A DNA stretch of 64,000 nt from NCBI RefSeq assembly GCF_022346605.1, contig NZ_JAKRNT010000009.1, positions 1-64,000 on the forward strand, given 5' to 3'. The notes below the pieces were generated by a model, which saw only the letters and a list, made by a program, of their open reading frames with translations, did not search any database and had not been told where the DNA came from. The translations under genes and the position numbers were made by a program. How positions within the stretch are numbered: position 1 is the first letter of the stretch; every line of letters begins with the position of its first letter. Shown here piece by piece: positions 58,272-64,000 of this stretch. Origin of the DNA: Sporosarcina sp. ACRSL (GTDB lineage: Bacteria > Bacillota > Bacilli > Bacillales_A > Planococcaceae).

Positions 58272-59135
58272 TCACTTCACCCACGTTTCCACTAATTCCA
58301 TCACTAGTTCCCTTTCCATCCGATCATCCATCTTTTCAGCAATCGCATACTGGATTGCACGCTTCACGGGCATATGTCCCGCGAGTGCAATTGCATCCAA
58401 CAAACTTCTAACAGATGCGGCTTCTTCTGCTAGAAGACCGTTCAACACTTGCTTTTTCAAATCTTCATTAATGTTCATCATTGTATCGACTAAAGCCGTT
58501 TCAGCTTGAGGAAATAGTGTCTGAATGATTTCCCGCAATTGCTCACCAGACAAATAGGGAATTGCAAAAGAAATGAATCGGTTTTTCAAAGCTTCGTTCA
58601 TCGGTGAAGTTCCGACGTATCCTTCATTTATAGCTGCCACGACTGTGAAATCAGGATGCGCATGGATAACCTCGCCCGTAAAAGGGTTCGTCAACATACG
58701 TCTATGATCGAGGACGCTATGTAAAATCGGTAGTGTTTCAGGCTTCGCCATATTGATCTCATCAATATAAAGAATATGGCCTTCTTTCATCGCTTGGACA
58801 ACAGGTCCTTCTACAAATTCGATGATGGATTGTCCATCTGTAGTATTGATCGTTTTGAATCCTAACAGTGATTCGGCATCTAAATCGACAGAACAGTTCA
58901 CGCTATGCATCGGCTGGTTAAAAAAGTGTGAAATACTTTGTGCGAGTTTTGTCTTTCCGGATCCGGAAGGACCTTTTAAAAGGATAGGCTTTTTTAAGAC
59001 AGCACTGATTAATACGTCCTCCCACAGATGACGCACCGGAGAAATATAGCCGCCTTCCTGTACTAAATCCTCTTTATGCTTATCATATACTCTCGCAAGC
59101 CTCTTCGTTCTTTCGTTCAATATTATAGGGTCCAT
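58272..59135 (-). CDS. MoxR-family AAA+ ATPase (YojN-like)
   Basis: The 287-residue AAA+ protein has Walker A GPSGSGKTKL (about 55-64), Walker B HILYIDEINMAKPETL, a sensor region VVAAINEGYVGTSPMNEAL and an arginine-finger area ALKNRFISF. It matches YojN and CbbQ/NorQ-type MoxR ATPases, which work with VWA proteins as here. The odhAB genes upstream on the same strand, and this pair, keep the B. subtilis order (odhAB, yojO, yojN neighbourhood). A terminator and the DUF6501 gene intervene before odhB. Confidence 0.88.
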   Translation of the reverse strand: MDPIILNERTKRLARVYDKHKEDLVQEGGYISPVRHLWEDVLISAVLKKPILLKGPSGSGKTKLAQSISHFFNQPMHSVNCSVDLDAESLLGFKTINTTDGQSIIEFVEGPVVQAMKEGHILYIDEINMAKPETLPILHSVLDHRRMLTNPFTGEVIHAHPDFTVVAAINEGYVGTSPMNEALKNRFISFAIPYLSGEQLREIIQTLFPQAETALVDTMMNINEDLKKQVLNGLLAEEAASVRSLLDAIALAGHMPVKRAIQYAIAEKMDDRMERELVMELVETWVK

Positions 59136-59162
59136 AACATGTACATCCTCCTAAAATAAAAA

Positions 59163-59192
59163 TGCCCAATGCCGAAATCGTCGGCATCGGGC
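59163..59192 (-). terminator. DUF6501 gene terminator
   Basis: On the minus strand, GCCCGATGCCGA pairs with TCGGCATTGGGC (one G-U) and is followed by a T-rich tail. Confidence 0.85.
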
Positions 59193-59198
59193 GAAAAA

Positions 59199-59396
59199 TC
59201 ATTCGAAATACGTTTTATAAAATCCGCCGACTTTACCGGTATTATCTACGATGAAAATGAATTCGTCTGTCTCATTCTTCACATCATATTCTTTGCCCGG
59301 AGTTAAACAATCATTTACGACGTACTTTTCCGCATTCGCATGTTTACATACGACTTTCCGAAGTGTCGGTGCTGTATTCCATTCTTTGAAAGTCAT
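59199..59396 (-). CDS. DUF6501 small protein
   Basis: The 65-residue protein starts MTFKEWNTAPTLRKVVCKHA and ends FIVDNTGKVGGFYKTYFE, with LTPGKEYDVKNETDEFIF in the middle. This is the small DUF6501 family of Bacillales, of unknown function, with an SH3-like strand order. The ATG at 59396 is used; a TTG at 59411 would add five residues but lacks a ribosome site. It is transcribed after the odhB terminator and so has its own control or arises by read-through. Confidence 0.72.
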   Translation of the reverse strand: MTFKEWNTAPTLRKVVCKHANAEKYVVNDCLTPGKEYDVKNETDEFIFIVDNTGKVGGFYKTYFE

Positions 59397-59423
59397 GAGA
59401 TCACCATCCAATTAGAAGTATTT

Positions 59424-59453
59424 GAAAAAGCCCGAGAATCTCGGGCTTTTTCA
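59424..59453. terminator. odhB terminator
   Basis: AAAAAGCCCGAGA pairs with TCTCGGGCTTTTT, with a T run on both strands; it follows the repeat at the odhB 3' end. Confidence 0.92.
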
Positions 59454-59465
59454 GTTATTAGTTAC

Positions 59466-59499
59466 ATCTAGACTCCGGGCAGGCGCCCTTCGCTTTTGT
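59466..59499 (-). repeat. Dispersed 3' UTR repeat, copy 2
   Basis: The element begins TCTAGACTCCGGGCAG and ends CTTCGCTTTTGTT, the same ends as 2852-2893, with a shorter GCGCC middle. It abuts the odhB stop codon and precedes the terminator. Confidence 0.55.
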
Positions 59500-60737
59500 T
59501 ATGATCCAAGTAGAAGATCTTCAGGGTTTTCAATCAATTCTTTAACCATTTTCAAGAAGCCGACTGAGTCTTTACCATCAATGACACGGTGGTCATAAGA
59601 TAATGCCACATACATCATTGGACGGATTTCAACTTTATCACCAACAGCTACAGGACGTTTTTGAATTGTGTGCATTCCTAGTATACCCACTTGAGTACCG
59701 TTTAAGATCGGTGTTGAGAACAATGATCCGAATACACCACCGTTAGTGATAGTGAAAGAACCGCCAGACATATCTGCAATTGTCAATTTATTGTCTCTCG
59801 CCTTCCCAGCAAGCTCTCCGATTGTAGATTCGATTTCAGCAAAATTCTTACGGTCTGCATCGCGTACAATTGGAACGACCAGTCCACCTTCAGTCGATAC
59901 TGCGATACCAATGTCGTAATAATGCTTCAAGATGATGTCGTCACCATCGATTTCTGAGTTGACGTATGGATATTTCTTAAGTGCTGCTACAACTGCTTTC
60001 GTAAAGAAAGACATGAAACCAAGGCGAACATCATTTTTGTCATAGAATTCGTCTTTTTTACGCGAACGAAGTTCCATGACCGCTGTCATATCGATTTCAT
60101 TGAAAGTAGTCAACATAGCTGTAGATTGTCTAACTTCCAATAGACGTTTTGCAATTGTTTGACGGCGACGTGTCATTCTTTCACGTGTTTCGCGCCCGTC
60201 TTCTACAGGTGCTGCCGCAGCTTTTGCTGGTGCTGCAGGTGCTGCAGATGCTTTTGGAGCTGTTCCGTGCGCTTCAACGTCTTGTACGCGGACACGTCCC
60301 ATAGGATCGACAGGTGAAACAGCGGCTAAATCAATTCCTTTTTCACGAGCCAATTTCCTTGCAGCCGGGCTCGCAATTGTTCGATCAGAAGAAGTAGTCT
60401 CTTCTTTCGATTGAGCTGGCGCCGCTTGTTGTGGTGCAGAAGCTGCTGGTGCCTCTTCCGCTTTTGGTGCAGCCTGTTCAGATTGGGCAGCAGGTGCTCC
60501 AGAACCTTCACCTACAACTGCAATCACTTGACCGACTTCAACTGTATCGCCTTCGGCAGCAAGAAGTTCTTGGATAACCCCTGCTTCCTCAGAAATGACT
60601 TCAACGTTAACTTTATCGGTCTCCAATTCTACGATAAACTCACCTTTATCAACACTCTCGCCAGGTTGTTTCAACCATTTCGCAATCGTTCCTTCAGTAA
60701 TCGATTCTGCAAGTTCAGGTACTTTGATTTCAGCCAC
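59499..60737 (-). CDS. odhB: 2-oxoglutarate dehydrogenase E2 (dihydrolipoyl succinyltransferase)
   Basis: The 412-residue E2 transfers succinyl from the lipoyl arm to CoA. Domains in order: lipoyl (about 1-77, lipoylated Lys in [11 protein letters not shown]), Ala/Pro linker (85-118), peripheral subunit-binding domain (about 125-160: [23 protein letters not shown]), a second linker, and the catalytic acyltransferase (about 185-412) ending with [13 protein letters not shown] carrying the active-site histidine. The GTG at 60737 gives [12 protein letters not shown] and has GAGGAGG eight bases upstream; longer frames start within the leader. Cotranscribed with odhA. Confidence 0.96.
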   Translation of the reverse strand: MAEIKVPELAESITEGTIAKWLKQPGESVDKGEFIVELETDKVNVEVISEEAGVIQELLAAEGDTVEVGQVIAVVGEGSGAPAAQSEQAAPKAEEAPAASAPQQAAPAQSKEETTSSDRTIASPAARKLAREKGIDLAAVSPVDPMGRVRVQDVEAHGTAPKASAAPAAPAKAAAAPVEDGRETRERMTRRRQTIAKRLLEVRQSTAMLTTFNEIDMTAVMELRSRKKDEFYDKNDVRLGFMSFFTKAVVAALKKYPYVNSEIDGDDIILKHYYDIGIAVSTEGGLVVPIVRDADRKNFAEIESTIGELAGKARDNKLTIADMSGGSFTITNGGVFGSLFSTPILNGTQVGILGMHTIQKRPVAVGDKVEIRPMMYVALSYDHRVIDGKDSVGFLKMVKELIENPEDLLLGS

Positions 60738-60798
60738 AATAAATTCCTCCTCTGTTCTACCGTTCAACGGTGCATAACAAAATTCTTTATATGTGTAC

Positions 60799-63612
60799 TT
60801 ATTTTTTCAACGCTTCTTCGATGATACGTTGTTGCTCAACTTTATGTGCTTCCCCACTACCTTCTGAAGGGCTTGCACGGTGAATACGACCTACGTAGGA
60901 AACCGATTGTTTTCCACCTGCGATTTCTTGCATATATTCTAAAGCGAATGACCAAGACCCCATGTTCTTAGGTTCTTCTTGAACCCAAACGAGTTCTTTC
61001 GCTTTTGGATAACGAGCTACGATCGCGGCAATTTTTTCGGACGGGAATGGATACAATTGCTCTACTCGCACGATATGCAAGTGGTCAAAACCTTCGCCGT
61101 CTTTTACTTTTTCTGCTAGATCAATCGCCATTTTACCGCTAGCGAATAGGATTTTCTTCACTTTATCTGGATTTTGGCCTGTTCCTGGCTGTTCAAGAAC
61201 AGTTTGGAAGTGGCCGTCCGATAGATCACTTACATCAGCGCCAACGAGCGGATGACGAAGAAGTGATTTTGGTGACACGATGACAAGTGGACGTTCCACA
61301 TCAGTTCCTAGCATCATTGCCTGTCTGCGCAAGACGTGGAAATAGTTAGCCGCACTTGAAATGTTAGCTACCGTCCAGTTGTTTTCAGCACAAAGCTGCA
61401 AATATCTTTCAAGTCGAGCACTGGAGTGTTCTGGTCCCTGTCCCTCATAGGCATGAGGCAAAAGGATGACCATGCCCGATTGCTGACCCCATTTCGAATG
61501 GCTGGATGAAATGAATTGGTCAAACATCACTTGGGCCATATTTGCAAAGTCTCCATATTGGGCTTCCCAAATCGTTAACGCTCGGTCTTTTTCCAAGTTA
61601 TATCCGAACTCGTAACCGACAACCGCAAATTCGGTTAATGGACTGTTATAAGCGACAAACGATGCGCTGGAACCGCTAATATGATGAAGCGGCACAAATT
61701 CTTCACCGGTCTTTTCATCATGTAATACAAGATGGCGATGTGCGAAAGTTCCTCGTTGGACGTCCTGACCTGTAACACGGATCGGCTTGCCATCTTGGAG
61801 AATGGAACCGAACGCTAATTGTTCAGCATGAGCCCAATCCACTTTTCCTTTTCCTTTGAACGGCTCTTCACGACGCTTCAAAATTCGATCTAACTTACTG
61901 AATACCGTAAAGTCCTCTGGGTAAGAAAGAAGCTCTTCGTTCATGCGCTGTAATCTTTCCTCGCTAACACCCGTTTCAAGATCTCTTGGATATCCTGCCA
62001 GGACATTTTCAGGTGTCGCATTGGAGCTTTTTGTGGCAACGGAAGCCGTCTCCTTCACTTTGTCGTATGCAGCTTGCATCATTGCAAATACGTCAGCATC
62101 CAGCTTTTCAACATCTTTTTCATTCAAAATGTTCTCTTTTACGAGTTCTGAACCGTAAAGTTGGCGTGCTGTTGGATGTTTATGGATCTTATGGTACATC
62201 ATTGGGTTCGTTACTAATGGCTCATCCATTTCGTTGTGGCCATAACGGCGATACCCAATCAAGTCTATCAATATATCTTTTCCAAATTTTTGGCGATATT
62301 CAAATGCAAACGCAGCGACTGCAATTACATCCTCAGGACTGTCCGCATTGACATGTAATACCGGAACTTCGAATCCTTTTGCAGGGTCCGATGAATAATG
62401 AGTCGATCTCGAATCGTAATATTCAGTAGTGAATCCAATCGTATTGTTCGCGATAATATGGATCGAACCGCCCGTTTTATATCCGCGGACACGGCTATAG
62501 TTGAATGTTTCAGGGACAATTCCTTGACCCGGGAAAGCTGCGTCTCCATGGATCATGATTGCATAAGCGGCTTTCATATCTTGCTCGGGTAGACCTTCTT
62601 TGTCTGTATATTCCTGCGCAGCACGTGTCTGGCCAGCAATAACTGGATTAACGACTTCCAAGTGGGAAGGGTTATAAGCCAAGAATCGTTCAGTGCCTGA
62701 AGGAGCTTTATAAAGTGCTCCCATATGATATTTAACGTCACCGAACCAACCATGGGTCGTTTCGAGAGATCCATCTTCCGGGAGGAATGGCGTAGAAGGG
62801 ACTCCTGCAAATTCAGCGAACATCATTTCATATGGTTTATTCAAAATATGTGTCAATACATTCAAGCGGCCACGATGTGCCATACCGATTAATAACTTCT
62901 TCACTTTGTCAGCTTCAGAACGGCGAACCAATTCATCAAGAAGGATAACTAAAGAATCAAGTCCTTCAATGGAAAAACGTTTCGCTCCAACAAAAGTACG
63001 GTGGATGAACTTCTCAAAACCTTCTATTTTAGTCAATCTTTCTAGCAATGCTTTTTTATCATCAGAAGAAAGCTGAACGGAGATCTCCCCGTTTTCAATT
63101 TTTGATTGGATCCATTCACGTTCTTCTTCATCAATGACGTGAGAAAATTCATAAGCAATTTTCCCTGTGTACAATGATTTTAAATAGTTTACCGCATCCA
63201 ATCCGTTTTCTACATTGGATGGCGGATTTTTTAAAAACAAGGAGGCTGGCATCGACTGCAGATCGTTTTCGGATAATCCATAATACGAAAGCTCCAGTCG
63301 GGTAGCGTCTTTTGGTCTGTCTTCAAGCGGATATATATCCGAGGCAAGATGCCCGTATGCACGTATAGCGTCTACTAGTGTATAGGCAGCTAGTACTTTT
63401 CCAAAATCACTTGCTGGAACAGCTGACATTGTCGCTGTTTGGTCAATTCCTTCAATAGAAGGTGCCCCGTAACTTCTGAACATTTCAGCAAGTTCGGGAT
63501 CGACAGATTCGGGTGACACTTTGAACTGTTCATACATTTCCATTACATACCCAAGGTTCGGACCAGTAAATACCGAATAAGGGGAACGTTGGGTACCAAC
63601 ATTGTTCGACAT
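60799..63612 (-). CDS. odhA: 2-oxoglutarate dehydrogenase E1
   Basis: The 937-residue thiamine-diphosphate enzyme decarboxylates 2-oxoglutarate and passes succinyl to OdhB. Visible family parts: an N-terminal segment, [33 protein letters not shown], the ThDP motif with [14 protein letters not shown], the C-terminal transketolase domain with [18 protein letters not shown] and [23 protein letters not shown]. The ATG at 63612 gives [10 protein letters not shown] and has TGGAGGT upstream; a start 18 bases further upstream lies over the ribosome site. With citB, both upstream TCA steps toward succinyl-CoA are represented in this window. Confidence 0.96.
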   Translation of the reverse strand: MSNNVGTQRSPYSVFTGPNLGYVMEMYEQFKVSPESVDPELAEMFRSYGAPSIEGIDQTATMSAVPASDFGKVLAAYTLVDAIRAYGHLASDIYPLEDRPKDATRLELSYYGLSENDLQSMPASLFLKNPPSNVENGLDAVNYLKSLYTGKIAYEFSHVIDEEEREWIQSKIENGEISVQLSSDDKKALLERLTKIEGFEKFIHRTFVGAKRFSIEGLDSLVILLDELVRRSEADKVKKLLIGMAHRGRLNVLTHILNKPYEMMFAEFAGVPSTPFLPEDGSLETTHGWFGDVKYHMGALYKAPSGTERFLAYNPSHLEVVNPVIAGQTRAAQEYTDKEGLPEQDMKAAYAIMIHGDAAFPGQGIVPETFNYSRVRGYKTGGSIHIIANNTIGFTTEYYDSRSTHYSSDPAKGFEVPVLHVNADSPEDVIAVAAFAFEYRQKFGKDILIDLIGYRRYGHNEMDEPLVTNPMMYHKIHKHPTARQLYGSELVKENILNEKDVEKLDADVFAMMQAAYDKVKETASVATKSSNATPENVLAGYPRDLETGVSEERLQRMNEELLSYPEDFTVFSKLDRILKRREEPFKGKGKVDWAHAEQLAFGSILQDGKPIRVTGQDVQRGTFAHRHLVLHDEKTGEEFVPLHHISGSSASFVAYNSPLTEFAVVGYEFGYNLEKDRALTIWEAQYGDFANMAQVMFDQFISSSHSKWGQQSGMVILLPHAYEGQGPEHSSARLERYLQLCAENNWTVANISSAANYFHVLRRQAMMLGTDVERPLVIVSPKSLLRHPLVGADVSDLSDGHFQTVLEQPGTGQNPDKVKKILFASGKMAIDLAEKVKDGEGFDHLHIVRVEQLYPFPSEKIAAIVARYPKAKELVWVQEEPKNMGSWSFALEYMQEIAGGKQSVSYVGRIHRASPSEGSGEAHKVEQQRIIEEALKK

Positions 63613-63799
63613 GTAAAATGACCTCCACATTTTGCCTATTGGCCTGTTGTGTTACTATTTAATATCCGTATCCATATTACCACGCAAATACTAGAACGGG
63701 AAGGGATTAGTTCTATTTTATTGACAATTATGTGTGTTGAAAATAGAGATTCATTGTTAATTGTTTGTATATTTTTCTTCTCTTCAAAGACTATTCCAG

Positions 63800-64000
63800 C
63801 TAATTCTTGTATGATAGTATCATTTCCGCCATTTTTTCAGGGGATTTTGTATTTGAAACTTTTTTCATATTTGTTAGAAGACTGTCTTTATCCTCAATAA
63901 GCGATTTGAAAAGCTCTGGCATAGAATGTTCCTTAAGCTTCTCTTCCTGAATCACTTTGGCAATGCCAAGTGATTCGAATAATGAGGCATTTAATAGCTG
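63800..64000 (-). CDS. MurG-like glycosyltransferase, C-terminal part (partial)
   Basis: An open minus-strand frame enters from the right edge and stops at 63800-63802, giving 66 residues. It contains QLLNASLFESLGIAKVIQ, followed by ELFKSLIEDKDSLLTNMKKVS and EKMAEMILSYKN. This is the usual end of MurG-type (UDP-GlcNAc lipid I transferase) proteins: the (D)Q.LNA..F...GIA.V pattern is family-specific. Some Bacillus species carry an extra murG near odhA. Only the C-terminus can be judged, so full length and activity are unknown. Confidence 0.6.
   Translation of the reverse strand, partial: QLLNASLFESLGIAKVIQEEKLKEHSMPELFKSLIEDKDSLLTNMKKVSNTKSPEKMAEMILSYKN

Noticed and set aside
63649..63900. 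An 83-codon plus-strand frame upstream of odhA
   Set aside because: It overlaps the antisense of the odhA leader and of the MurG-like C-terminus, has no ribosome site, and its composition follows the shadow of the minus-strand frame.

Overview
The window looks like chromosomal DNA of a low-to-moderate GC, endospore-forming member of the Bacillales, most likely Planococcaceae (Sporosarcina-like). This rests on gene order as well as protein families. The yneK, citB, yneP, yneQ, yneR, plsY, parE, parC order of Bacillus subtilis is preserved but interrupted by several insertions. The odhB-odhA block with neighbouring MoxR/VWA genes is also Bacillus-like. The organism assignment is inference from synteny and protein style; no rRNA is present.

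Layout. 1-4 kb: the tail of an IS3-type transposase, a YneK-like protein, three tiny conserved proteins (DUF1659, DUF2922, YvrJ), a SCO copper chaperone, a lytic transglycosylase, a GlsB-type membrane protein and a nicotinamidase-like hydrolase. 4-12 kb: aconitase, then two tandem secreted YcdB/SLH proteins of identical length. 11.7-13.5 kb: a perfect-spacing promoter, two tandem threonine T-boxes, and a short threonyl-tRNA synthetase with no TGS or editing domain. 13.5-17.3 kb: hydrolase, DUF2441, lipoprotein, a structured repeat, yneP and yneQ.

17.4-27.5 kb is the most unusual part. It lies exactly between yneQ and yneR, which are neighbours in B. subtilis. It holds two paralogous CarB-type ATP-grasp ligases, a CotY/CotZ-family spore coat protein, a YheC/D-type ATP-grasp fused to a MurF-like ligase, two free-standing MurF-like ligases, a small six-cysteine protein, and a tandem ATP-grasp protein whose first copy has decayed. 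I read this as a candidate spore-envelope amide-ligation (peptide or polyamide-forming) system. Its ATP-grasp plus Mur-ligase logic resembles cyanophycin synthetase but the parts come from different families. The product is unknown.

27.5-38.7 kb: a cell-wall hydrolase with one live and two dead NlpC/P60 domains, yneR, plsY, parE-parC, an MFS transporter, a free-standing LAGLIDADG endonuclease with a small partner, and type II IPP isomerase. 38.9-41.5 kb: an FMN-riboswitch riboflavin operon that has lost both GTP-branch activities. RibD survives as a 153-residue in-frame relic and the RibA half of RibBA is gone, while RibE, RibB and RibH look intact. 41.5-48.6 kb: a YwaF-type membrane protein, modABC with a divergent HTH/binding-protein regulator, an AI-2E-family permease, an LCP protein and a 32-residue YjcZ-type sporulation peptide. 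48.7-64 kb: msrA, an MFS permease, an ABC-F ATPase, a lipoprotein, a cold-shock protein with a long leader hairpin, DUF1033, XpaC-TelA, VWA-MoxR, DUF6501, odhB-odhA, and the C-terminus of a MurG-like glycosyltransferase running off the edge.

All functional statements come from reading motifs and recalled family knowledge; no database search was possible. Intergenic gaps not listed hold nothing I could recognise.
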